Of a stretch of DNA of 41,982 nucleotides, positions 33,788 through 41,921 are shown one piece after another; within the stretch, counting starts at the first letter, position 1; every line of letters starts with the position of its first letter. This DNA is from Candidatus Cloacimonas sp. (lineage in GTDB: Bacteria > Cloacimonadota > Cloacimonadia > Cloacimonadales > Cloacimonadaceae). The position numbers and the translations under genes are program-made. The stretch covers positions 1-41,982 of the forward strand of contig DAONFA010000020.1 of assembly GCA_035403355.1 (NCBI GenBank), read 5' to 3'. The notes under the pieces are model-generated. The model was not told the DNA's origin. It did not search any database and saw only the letters and a list, made by a program, of their open reading frames with translations.

Positions 33788-36048
33788 TGCTTTTTTCCTT
33801 TAACATATTCCATAACCTGTGGGGCAACAGGCAGGTCTGTAAATCTTTTGCCGGTAGCTCTGTATAGGGCATTGGCAATAGCAGGAGCGGTAATTTCCAA
33901 AGCCGGTTCTCCAATTCCTTTTGCCCTGGAAGGAGAATTGGGGTCTGCATTTTCAACTAAGATAGCTGTCATTTCCGGTAAGTCCGTGCTACGCATCACT
34001 CTATAGCCGTTATAATTAGTAATCTGTGGTTCACCGTTTACCAGCGGAAAATTTTCATATAGAGCATAACCTGCTCCCATCGCCATACCTCCGTAAATCT
34101 GACCTGTTAGTAAAGCCGGGTTAATAGCTTTGCCGATATCGTGAGCAGCAACTAAATTCAGTAAAGTAATTTTCCCGGTTTTACAGTTCACTTTCAGTTC
34201 TGCTGCCTGACAACTGTAAACCCAACTAAAATAAGCGTTCCCATGACCTGTTTCTTCATCCCAGCTAATTTGTGGCGCTTTAAATACTCCGAAAGCATAA
34301 GGATAAATTTGATGGTCATAACACATACGCACTGCTGCAAAGAAATCTGCCACTATTTCTCCTTGGGCAGAATAAATATTACCGTTCTTGTAGCTGCAAC
34401 CATTTATCCCAAGTGCTTTTTCAGCTCCTTCACAGAGACGCTGTTTAATTATTTTTGCAGCATTAACAACTGCTCCTCCCCCCATAATGGTTCCCCTGGA
34501 AGCAACGGTAGAACCTCCATCCGGAATATTGGAAGTGGAAGGTAAACGATAACGAATAAGCTCTTTAGGGATGCCAAGTTCTTCTGCAGCAATTAAAATC
34601 ATCGCACTTTGGGCTCCCTGTCCATTTTCGTGAACTCCGGTTTCCAGTAAAACACTGCCATCGGGTTGAATATTAATGATGGCACTGTTCATATCGGTTC
34701 CTTCTGCTCCTAAACTAACTCCCCGGTAAGAAATAGCATATCCGATTCCATACCATTCCTCTATATCAGGATTGCCGAAACTACATTTCTGCACTTTGTT
34801 TTCGTAATCAATTTCTTTCAAAACGCTATCCATAACCTGCTGCAGAGAAACGGTATGATTATCCAGTTTCTGTTCCGTAATGGTCTTGCTGCCTTGATGA
34901 ACCATATTTATTTTGCGGAATTCCGTTTCATCAATATGTAATTTTTCCGCTGCCATTTCTATCAGCTGTTCAATAGCAAAATTTACCTGCGGTGAACCGA
35001 AACCTCTGAAAGCACCTGAAAAAATGTTATTAGTATAAACTCCGTAAACATCACTTTGAACATTGGGAACTTCATAGCAACCACAACTTTGAACTGTGGA
35101 ACGCCAAGTAACCCAGGGTGTTACACTGCAGTAAGCACCCCCGTCTGCAACAATCCGAGCTTTAATAAAGACGATTTTCCCGTTCTTTTTAAGCCCCATT
35201 CTATATTGCAGTTTGTAAGGATGGCGTTTATAGCTTTCCCGCATACTCATTTCTCTACTGTAAGTTAATTTTACCGGTTTCCTGGTAAGATAGGCACATA
35301 AAGCTGCCCGGGCACAAACTAAGGCAGCTGTATCATCCTTTCCTCCAAAACCGCCGCCCATACTAATATTTTTCACTTCTACTGCGCTTAATTTGCAGCC
35401 CAAAGTGGAGGCAACAAATCTTCTGGTTGAAAAAGGATGTTGCATACTGCCAAGCACTTCCATAACACCATCGGGGCGTAAATAACAAAGTGCTGTTTCC
35501 GGTTCCAGATAACAATGCTCTACGCGTGAAGTATTAAACTCCTGTTCAATAATAAGCTTTGCTTCTTTTTCGCCCTGTTCCATATTGCCGGTGCGCACCT
35601 TATGATAATTACAGATATTACTGCCAAAATCAGGATTAACCAGAGGACTTGTTCTTTGCATTGCTTCTTCGGGATTATAAACACCAGGAATTTTTTCCAG
35701 TTCAACTTCCACTAAAGGTAAAGCAGAAAGAGCTATTTCACGAGTTTCTGCTACAATTAAGGCAATAACATCTCCCGCGGAACGAATCCTCCTGTTAACT
35801 AAAGTGGGACAATCCTTAATAATCTGGCCAAATTTGATATTTCCGGGAATATCCTTCGCAGTATAAACAGCTACAACTCCTTTTTGCTTAAGTGCTTCAG
35901 AGTAGTTTATAGTTTTAATTACAGCGCTTGCTACTTTGGACTGCAAAGGAACTGCATATAGCATATCAGGAAATTTATAATCATCGGTGTATTTTGCTCT
36001 GCCGGTAACTTTAGCAACTGCGTCATTACGAAAAGCATCAGTAAACAT
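33784..36048 (-). CDS. xdhA-like: Molybdenum hydroxylase large subunit (XdhA/XdhD type)
   Basis: The 754-residue protein binds molybdopterin and hydroxylates a purine-like ring. It has the N-terminal a/b-hammerhead domain (AVAKVTGRAKYTDDYKFP), the first Mo-binding glycine motif MGGGFGGKD, AFRGFGSPQVNFAIE, GVHENGQGAQS, and the catalytic glutamate Glu714 in KGIGEPALEITAPA. Length suits the stand-alone Mo subunit. It overlaps the amidohydrolase gene upstream by 11 bases and the 2Fe-2S gene downstream by 4. Xanthine, hypoxanthine or another purine is the expected substrate from context; the sequence alone does not show which. An unseen FAD partner, or direct transfer to ferredoxin, must re-oxidise it. 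Confidence 0.92.
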   Translation of the reverse strand: MFTDAFRNDAVAKVTGRAKYTDDYKFPDMLYAVPLQSKVASAVIKTINYSEALKQKGVVAVYTAKDIPGNIKFGQIIKDCPTLVNRRIRSAGDVIALIVAETREIALSALPLVEVELEKIPGVYNPEEAMQRTSPLVNPDFGSNICNYHKVRTGNMEQGEKEAKLIIEQEFNTSRVEHCYLEPETALCYLRPDGVMEVLGSMQHPFSTRRFVASTLGCKLSAVEVKNISMGGGFGGKDDTAALVCARAALCAYLTRKPVKLTYSREMSMRESYKRHPYKLQYRMGLKKNGKIVFIKARIVADGGAYCSVTPWVTWRSTVQSCGCYEVPNVQSDVYGVYTNNIFSGAFRGFGSPQVNFAIEQLIEMAAEKLHIDETEFRKINMVHQGSKTITEQKLDNHTVSLQQVMDSVLKEIDYENKVQKCSFGNPDIEEWYGIGYAISYRGVSLGAEGTDMNSAIINIQPDGSVLLETGVHENGQGAQSAMILIAAEELGIPKELIRYRLPSTSNIPDGGSTVASRGTIMGGGAVVNAAKIIKQRLCEGAEKALGINGCSYKNGNIYSAQGEIVADFFAAVRMCYDHQIYPYAFGVFKAPQISWDEETGHGNAYFSWVYSCQAAELKVNCKTGKITLLNLVAAHDIGKAINPALLTGQIYGGMAMGAGYALYENFPLVNGEPQITNYNGYRVMRSTDLPEMTAILVENADPNSPSRAKGIGEPALEITAPAIANALYRATGKRFTDLPVAPQVMEYVKGKKQ

Positions 36049-37135
36049 TATTATTATGCCTCCTCAATTCATAATAGCTCCAAAAGTCCATCCACGGATT
36101 AGGGGTATTTGCCCAACTGGGAATAACGGGAATTGGAGCTCCCAGGTGTTCATAACTTAGAGTATCTTCTGCTACCGTAAAATCCATCATCCTGGCAGGT
36201 GTATAGCTTATCAAAGCAAAAAGTTGCTCCATAGTCAGTTTACCTTTTTCTACCAGATTTTCTGCCAGCAAAGTAAATAGCACTCCACATCCAGCTATAC
36301 CCATAGGGGTTTTAGCAGGATACAAAATTCCCGTGTCTTTGGTTTCGGAACTAAAAGCACAATGATCACTGGCAATAATATCAAAAACACCATCCTGTAA
36401 AAGTTCCAGTAAAAGACCTCTACTGTTTTCACAGCGTATAGGAGGAGAACAAAGCCAGCGATGGCCTTCCGGTTCATTTAAGATCTCCTCATTCAAAAGC
36501 AAATAGTGAGGTGCAGTTTCACAAGTAATATAATCTGCCTCCTTTTTTGCCTGTTGAACTAAGAGCGCTGCTTGAGGAGAAGAAATATGCACTATATGTA
36601 GAGGGTAATGATACTTAATAGATAGATTTAGCAACTTCTCCACTGCAGCAATTTCTGCTTTTTCAGGACGCCGTAAACAGTGGTCTGATGGCTTATGAAA
36701 AGGATAGCGTTCACTGTATTCGCTAATTATTTCATCATCTTCACAATGCACCAGCAATCTTTTCTTAGGCGAAGGCATTTCTTCCATAAAGCGTTCAATG
36801 CTTTCATAGCTTTGATATAGCCCTGCCTCCCGATAAGTGGTATAGAGCTTTAAATCAGTATCTTCTTTCAGAATTCTTTCCAATTTACCAATATCCAACT
36901 GCCTAGGAGTTAAATGCCAAAAGACCTTTCCCGAAAAGCCAAGGGATGCTTTTCGCATTCTTGCCAGTTTGGAAGAAAGGGGTTCATTCGGGCTTTCGGT
37001 TACAAAAACACCAATTCCTTCCAAACCGTTATGTTCATAAAGAAGATTGAAACTCTTCCAGCTATCTGCTAAAAGGTGTCCACCAATGGTTTCACCAATA
37101 TGCACATGGAAATCGTAAATTCCACTTGCTTTCAT
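36038..37135 (-). CDS. ygeZ/hyuA-like: Dihydropyrimidinase/hydantoinase-type amidohydrolase, short form
   Basis: The 365-residue amidohydrolase likely opens a cyclic amide or ureide. Metal ligands seen are His10 and His12 (DFHVHIG), a probable carbamylated lysine (DLKLYTTY), the histidines of LLVHCEDDE and HIVHISS, and the aspartate of ASDHCAF; SPPIR and TPARMM are also family motifs. Relative to YgeZ/HyuA (about 460 residues) it lacks the N-terminal beta-sandwich half and starts right at the first metal motif. The ATG overlaps the stop of the PLP enzyme gene, so the short start appears genuine. Its cluster position matches ygeZ of the purine gene set. Confidence 0.85.
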   Translation of the reverse strand: MKASGIYDFHVHIGETIGGHLLADSWKSFNLLYEHNGLEGIGVFVTESPNEPLSSKLARMRKASLGFSGKVFWHLTPRQLDIGKLERILKEDTDLKLYTTYREAGLYQSYESIERFMEEMPSPKKRLLVHCEDDEIISEYSERYPFHKPSDHCLRRPEKAEIAAVEKLLNLSIKYHYPLHIVHISSPQAALLVQQAKKEADYITCETAPHYLLLNEEILNEPEGHRWLCSPPIRCENSRGLLLELLQDGVFDIIASDHCAFSSETKDTGILYPAKTPMGIAGCGVLFTLLAENLVEKGKLTMEQLFALISYTPARMMDFTVAEDTLSYEHLGAPIPVIPSWANTPNPWMDFWSYYELRRHNNNVY

Positions 37136-38310
37136 AGTTTTACGGCTCCGGGGTCTTTTAAGCCGTGACCAGTTATCAATAATACAATATCATTATCGGC
37201 TTTTAACCATCTTTTGTTCATTGCTTTTTTCAGTCCAGCCAAAGTTGCGGAAGAAGAGGGCTCTGCAAAAACACCGGTATATTTAGCCAATTCCAGTTGC
37301 GCATCTTGAATTTCTGCATCGCTTACTCTGATACCTTTTCCGTCTGTTTCTATAAGTGCTTTAACAGACCAATGTGCCAGTGCCGGTGTTTTCACTTTTA
37401 TAGAATCTGCTATAGTAACAGGGTTTTCAGCATCGTGATAAATTCCTGTTTCCCAATAAGAAGTAATGGCGTCACTACTTTCTGCCTGTACGCATAAAAG
37501 ATGAGGCAAATTTTTTGTTATCCCGGCTCTTTGTAAGTCCAAAAATGCTTTGTAGATACCGGTTAAAATAACTCCATCGCCAACCGGAATCACAATCCAA
37601 TCCGGAACTTTATATCCGTTTTGAATATAAATCTCTATTCCAGCACTCTTTTTCCCGTCTATTGTTAAGGGATGATAGCCCGTATTTCTACACATACAAT
37701 GATGCAGTTTTGTATATTCCAAAGCAGCTTTGAAGGCATCATCATAACTGCCATCAACTTTATGCAGTTCGGCATTATGCACTTGAATTTGAATCAGTTT
37801 AGCCGGTGGGGCACTTTGAGGGGCAAAAATAACCACTTTCAAACCTGCTGAGGCACCTAAACAGGCAAGTGAACAAGCTGCATTTCCTGTGCTGGCAGTT
37901 ACAATTTCGGTAATCCCTTTTTGTAAAGCATCTGCTACAACAAGTTGAGAAGCACGGTCTTTATAACTTCCACTGGGGTTTAAACCATCAAATTTTATTC
38001 CGATTGGGTAATCGGAGGATGCTGTTCCTCCGCTTTTTAAACCAGGAATCCTAACTTTAAAAAACGGTGTATTCCCAACCGGTAAAGGGGGATAAAACTC
38101 AGGATTTACAGCACTGAAGAGAAGAGGTTCAGGTTTTTGTTTCCATTTTTTACCAATTTCTTCATAATCAAAAACCGCTTCCAAAACACCTTTTAACGGT
38201 ATTCCCGGCACATAATCCCTGCCACATTCATCACAAAGATAATGCAGTTCATTGGGGCTAAATTCCTTTCCGCATTCAATACAACGATATTTAAGCAAAT
38301 AACTCTTCAT
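37132..38310 (-). CDS. Threonine-synthase-like PLP lyase with zinc ribbon
   Basis: The 392-residue fold-type II PLP enzyme has an N-terminal zinc ribbon (Cys10, Cys13, Cys26, Cys29), the Schiff-base lysine Lys117 in NPSGSYKDRAS, TASTGNAACSLA for cofactor and substrate binding, VGDGVILTG as phosphate loop, and the C-terminal LLITGHGLKDP, shared with threonine synthases. It lies where purine clusters carry ygeX (2,3-diaminopropionate ammonia-lyase, also fold-type II), so it may release ammonia from a small amino acid such as 2,3-diaminopropionate instead of making threonine. That role is inferred from context. It overlaps the amidohydrolase gene; 129 bases separate it from ygeY, and its ribosome site is weak. 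Confidence 0.82.
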   Translation of the reverse strand: MKSYLLKYRCIECGKEFSPNELHYLCDECGRDYVPGIPLKGVLEAVFDYEEIGKKWKQKPEPLLFSAVNPEFYPPLPVGNTPFFKVRIPGLKSGGTASSDYPIGIKFDGLNPSGSYKDRASQLVVADALQKGITEIVTASTGNAACSLACLGASAGLKVVIFAPQSAPPAKLIQIQVHNAELHKVDGSYDDAFKAALEYTKLHHCMCRNTGYHPLTIDGKKSAGIEIYIQNGYKVPDWIVIPVGDGVILTGIYKAFLDLQRAGITKNLPHLLCVQAESSDAITSYWETGIYHDAENPVTIADSIKVKTPALAHWSVKALIETDGKGIRVSDAEIQDAQLELAKYTGVFAEPSSSATLAGLKKAMNKRWLKADNDIVLLITGHGLKDPGAVKL

Positions 38311-38439
38311 TCTTCACTCTTCATTAGCTGTCACGAGTCCTCACTGCCAAATAAATTTGTGGATTGCGTAAAAGTTCTTTCGGCAATAACAACTCCTGAC
38401 TTACTTTTTTCATTTTGCATTCCGGGATGCACTTTCTCT

Positions 38440-39636
38440 CTATTTCTGGGCAAGGTTAAAAACCAACGCAGCATAAAAAGCTGCTGCTTTGGTTAAATGT
38501 TCAATCGGACATGCCTCGTTGGGAGCATGAGCATATATTTCATTACCGGGTCCCAAACCAATACAGGGGATTTTTTTCATTCCAGCGATAGCAACTCCGT
38601 TTGTGGAAAAAGTCCATTTATCAATTACCGGTTCTGTTCCTAAGGTTTTAGAATAGGCATCGGATGCCTTTTGAACATATACTGAATCCGAAGGTGTAAC
38701 CCAAGTAGGATAATATTTTTCAGTAGGATAAACCAATCCTGTATAAGCAGTTTCCTTATAAGTTAAAATTTCTATCGTAGCTTCAGGATAACCTGCTTTT
38801 TTACAGGCATCCTGAACTTCGGCAAGGGCGCTTTCTTTATCTTCACCAAAGGTCAAACGCCGGTCTAAATGCAGGCGGGCACTATCCGGAACAGCACATT
38901 GGCTCGGTCCTGTAAAAAAGACCTGAGTAACGCAAATACTGCCTTTTCCCAGAAAATCATCAGACCGCAGATTCTGATGCAATTTCTCTATTTCCAAAGC
39001 AATGCGGGAAATTTTATAGATAGCATTATCTCCGCGTTCAGGAGCAGAACCATGACAGGAAAGTCCTTTCACGCTGACTTCCATTTCCATCCTACCTCTA
39101 TGACCCCGGTAAATATTCAAATTTGTGGGCTCTGTAATAACAACGAGTTCTGGTTTAATTTCCTCTTTTTGAAGAATATACTGCCAGCATAAACCATCGC
39201 AATCCTCTTCCATAACCGTTCCTGTAAAATAAATGCTTAAGTCCTTACCCAAATTCAAATCCTTTATTATGCGGGCAGCAGTCAGCATACTTGCCATTCC
39301 ACTTTTTTGATCAACAGTTCCTCTACCCCAAACCTTTCCGTCTTTGATGTGAGAGGCAAAAGGATCAAAATCCCACAGCGAAAGGTCACCCGGATAGACA
39401 GTATCAATATGAGCATCAAAGGCAATTACTTTTTCGCCAAAACCAAAGCGTCCGATAACATTTCCCAAAGGGTCAATATATGCCTCATCCATTCCTATTT
39501 CCTGCATTTCTTTCAGGATGCATTCTCCCACTTCTTTTTCCTTGGTAGAAAAAGAGGGTATTTTTACGATGTCCATTAAAAAACGGGTGCTAATATCTTC
39601 ATAGTGCTTTGCTTTTTCTAAAATGTCTTTATACAT
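38440..39636 (-). CDS. ygeY: YgeY-type M20-family zinc hydrolase
   Basis: The second of two nearby ATGs (39636) is chosen because AAGGAG lies seven bases before it, but only one base before the first ATG (39642). The 398-residue product is an M20 peptidase/deacylase homologue with FDAHIDTVYPGD (metal His and Asp), WGRGTVDQKSGMASML (bridging Asp), TVMEEDCDG (general base and ligand glutamates), ITEPT and a C-terminal metal His in YAHAPNE. These match YgeY, placed in the purine and urate degradation gene set. The dimerisation domain insert is present. A repeat block of about 300 bases lies between it and ssnA upstream. Confidence 0.9.
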   Translation of the reverse strand: MYKDILEKAKHYEDISTRFLMDIVKIPSFSTKEKEVGECILKEMQEIGMDEAYIDPLGNVIGRFGFGEKVIAFDAHIDTVYPGDLSLWDFDPFASHIKDGKVWGRGTVDQKSGMASMLTAARIIKDLNLGKDLSIYFTGTVMEEDCDGLCWQYILQKEEIKPELVVITEPTNLNIYRGHRGRMEMEVSVKGLSCHGSAPERGDNAIYKISRIALEIEKLHQNLRSDDFLGKGSICVTQVFFTGPSQCAVPDSARLHLDRRLTFGEDKESALAEVQDACKKAGYPEATIEILTYKETAYTGLVYPTEKYYPTWVTPSDSVYVQKASDAYSKTLGTEPVIDKWTFSTNGVAIAGMKKIPCIGLGPGNEIYAHAPNEACPIEHLTKAAAFYAALVFNLAQK

Positions 39637-39642
39637 TTTCAT

Positions 39643-40010
39643 TCTCCTTATGTCTTTACTGTAATAATACTTCCCGCCAATTCTGATAAATGAATAGCTC
39701 CAGAATGAACAAGATTAATATAGCAGAGGGCGGAGGGCAGAGGGCGGAGAGCAAAGAGCAGAGGGCGGAGAGAAATAATAGGTCTGGAATGAACAGGATT
39801 AAAGGGACTAAAGGGATTTATAAACTTGAATGTGCTTCCATAACTAATATGGAAATCCAAGTTCACTCTTCACCTTTCACTGTTCACCTTTCACCGTTCA
39901 CCTTTCACCGTTCACCCTTCATTCTCAATTAAATCTCTTTTCCTCTTTGTAAAAAATATTCATTTCGCCATCTCTCTCTTCCCGTCTCGCCATCTCGCTA
40001 TCTCGCTCTA
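39643..40010. repeat. Composite word-array element B
   Basis: This gene-free stretch splits the cluster between ygeY and ssnA. It repeats the order of element A: GCAGAGGGCGGA words (39723-39772), AATAGGTCTGG and AACAGGATTAAAGGGA words (39776-39819), a core (39821-39866) with a perfect hairpin TTCCATA-ACTAA-TATGGAA (39836-39854), a GTTCACC array (39861-39922), a CTCAATTAAATCTCTTTTCC and poly-A tract (39923-39957), and CATCTCGC words (39961-40008) that end right at the ssnA stop codon. The first 55 bases or so, before the element, may carry the ygeY leader. Confidence 0.85.
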
Positions 40011-41339
40011 TCAAAACCTTTCCCACAGTTTTTCTGCTAATTCTCTTGCCTTGGCTTTAACTTCCTGTTCATCAATATCCAGCAGCAATTCCCCATTCCA
40101 CATCAGAATTTTGCCCTGGCAGATAGTTGCTTCAACATTTGCCTGGGAAATTCCATAAACCAGATGTCCTATCCAGGTCTCTTCATTAAAAGGAGTATGC
40201 GGAATATAGTCAACAATAATAATATCTGCAGGACTGCCTTCTTTTATTGTTCCGTGTTTTTCACCCCAATATTTTTGGGCAATCACAGGATTATTGAAAA
40301 CCAGGGCAGAAGCAATTTCTGTAAAACCACGGGAAGGATCATTTTGCTTCAAATGCTGAGCCCAAACACCAACTCTAACTTCTTCCAGCATATTATTAGT
40401 CATTGCATCAGTGCCAAGTCCAACTTTTATACCCAATTCCGTCATTTTACAAACATCAGCAATGCCCACAGCATTATTCAAATTGGATTGGGGATTGGTA
40501 ACTATGGCAGCTCCTTTTTCTGCGGCTAAAATAAGTTCCCTGGCATTCAAATAAACGCCATGAGCCAGAATGCTTTTACTATTTAGCAAATTAAAATCGT
40601 TTAAGCGTTCCATCACTCTTCTGCCAAAATGTTCCACATTATATTTTTCGTCTGTTTCCGCTTCGGCAGTATGAATATGGATACCGCAATTAAGTTCTGC
40701 AACTTTATCAGCAATATTGGCTAAGGTTTTATCCGAAAGCGTAAAAGCAGCGTGCAGACCAAAAAGTCCTTTCAAAAATGGGTTGGGATTATTTTGACAG
40801 TATTTTAGCCATTCATAATTTTCTTCTATTCCGGCTTGCGTAATTTCTGCACCATCTCTATCTGAAACCTCATAGCATAGTGATGCTTTAATCCCTGTTT
40901 CCCGAACCGCATTAGCAATTTGAGAAAGAGAATTTTTTACGGCATAAGGAGAGGAATGATGATCAATTATAGTAGTAGTCCCTTTCCGTATGGAAGCCAG
41001 AATAGAAATTAAAGCACTATAATAATTATCTTCCGGGAGCAGCTTTTTATCCAAACGCCACCACAAGTTTTCCAGCACAGCACTAAAATTTTTAGCTGGA
41101 GCTGCTTTTCCCAAACCGGTTACAAAAGTAGAATAAAAATGATGATGCGCATTTATAAGCCCGGGCATAATGATTTTGCCTTCCACATCTATGCGTTCAC
41201 AAACCTCATCCTGAAAACAGTTATCAGCTCCGATTTTTACTATATAACCATCATCAATCAGGATTGCCTGCTGTTCCAACAGTGGCTTATCTTGATCAAA
41301 TGTAAGTATTGTGCCACCTGTTAAGATGTATCTATTCAT
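40011..41339 (-). CDS. ssnA: SsnA-type amidohydrolase (aminohydrolase/deaminase)
   Basis: The ATG at 41339 is chosen because GAGGA stands seven bases before it; an upstream in-frame ATG would overlap the promoter. The 442-residue product has the same length as E. coli SsnA. Metal motifs are HHH at 65-67 (INAHHHFYSTF), DHHSSPYAV, GLHAAF, HIHTAEAE, ILAHGVYLN and GLGTDAMTNN, typical of the chlorohydrolase/guanine-deaminase-like group. Deamination or ring hydrolysis of a purine-derived compound is likely. It is the first gene of the minus-strand cluster, with a good promoter just upstream and composite repeats on both sides. Confidence 0.92.
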   Translation of the reverse strand: MNRYILTGGTILTFDQDKPLLEQQAILIDDGYIVKIGADNCFQDEVCERIDVEGKIIMPGLINAHHHFYSTFVTGLGKAAPAKNFSAVLENLWWRLDKKLLPEDNYYSALISILASIRKGTTTIIDHHSSPYAVKNSLSQIANAVRETGIKASLCYEVSDRDGAEITQAGIEENYEWLKYCQNNPNPFLKGLFGLHAAFTLSDKTLANIADKVAELNCGIHIHTAEAETDEKYNVEHFGRRVMERLNDFNLLNSKSILAHGVYLNARELILAAEKGAAIVTNPQSNLNNAVGIADVCKMTELGIKVGLGTDAMTNNMLEEVRVGVWAQHLKQNDPSRGFTEIASALVFNNPVIAQKYWGEKHGTIKEGSPADIIIVDYIPHTPFNEETWIGHLVYGISQANVEATICQGKILMWNGELLLDIDEQEVKAKARELAEKLWERF

Positions 41340-41370
41340 TGTTATTCCTCGCTTCACATTTTGTCTATGC

Positions 41371-41399
41371 AGTAAAAGCAAAATGGCTATATTTGTCAA
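41371..41399 (-). promoter_or_regulatory. Sigma-70-type promoter of ssnA
   Basis: On the minus strand, TTGACA (41394-41399) and TTTACT (41371-41376) are separated by 17 bases. The transcript would start about 25 bases before the ssnA ATG. The promoter lies directly beside the end of composite element C. Confidence 0.55.
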
Positions 41400-41416
41400 G
41401 CTTGAAGAATGAATTT

Positions 41417-41688
41417 AGCGAGATGGCGAGATGGCGAGACGGAAAGAGAGAGATAGCGAAACAGATTTTTTTACAAAGAAAGAGAGAAAGAGATTAAATA
41501 GTGAACGGTGAAAGGTGAACAGTGAAGGGTGAACGGTGAAAGGTGAATGGTGAATGGTGAAAAGTGAACAGTGAAAGGTGAAGGGTGAACTTGGATTTCC
41601 ATATTAGTTATGGAAGCACATTCAAATTTATAAATCCCTAAAATCCTCATAATCCTGTTCATCTCAGACCTATTATTTTTTTTTCTCA
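41417..41688 (-). repeat. Composite word-array element C (inverted)
   Basis: Read on the minus strand, the element has the same order as A and B: AATAGGTCTGAGATGAACAG, a GGATT tract, the core with hairpin TTCCATA-ACTAA-TATGGAA (41597-41615), a GTTCACC/GTTCACT array (41501-41590), a TTTAATCTCTTTCTCTC tract, poly-A, and CATCTCGC words (41417-41460). The first GCAGAGGGC array is missing. The core is identical to B over about 40 bases. It lies just upstream of the ssnA promoter. Confidence 0.85.
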
Positions 41689-41707
41689 GGGTAAAAAGCC
41701 CCTTAAT

Positions 41708-41848
41708 GTACCGGCGGATGCCGTTCTTGGTACCGGCGGATGCCGTTCCGCCGTTTTTTATTCGGCGCTACAGCAAGCGCCGGTACATAAAGCCGTTCCG
41801 CCGTTTTTATTCGGCGCTTCAGCGAGCGCCGGTACAAAGAGCCGGTAC
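41708..41848 (+). repeat. REP-like nested palindromes, right cluster
   Basis: A partial unit (41708-41728) is followed by a full unit (41731-41786) close to the one at 1-55, then a near-complete unit lacking its first arm (41792-41835) and a GCCGGTAC remnant (41841-41848). Hairpins GGCGGA/TCCGCC and GGCGCT/AGCGCC are preserved with small changes. Confidence 0.8.
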
Positions 41849-41921
41849 AAAAAGCCCTTCTTTTACTATAATTTTCATTATAATCTCGTAATTTTTTAGC
41901 GTCATATTCTTTCCTTACCCC

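Noticed and set aside
41471..41662. Minus-strand frame encoding a VHxSPFT repeated peptide
   Set aside because: It is a translation of the GTTCACC array of element C and is not supported as a gene.
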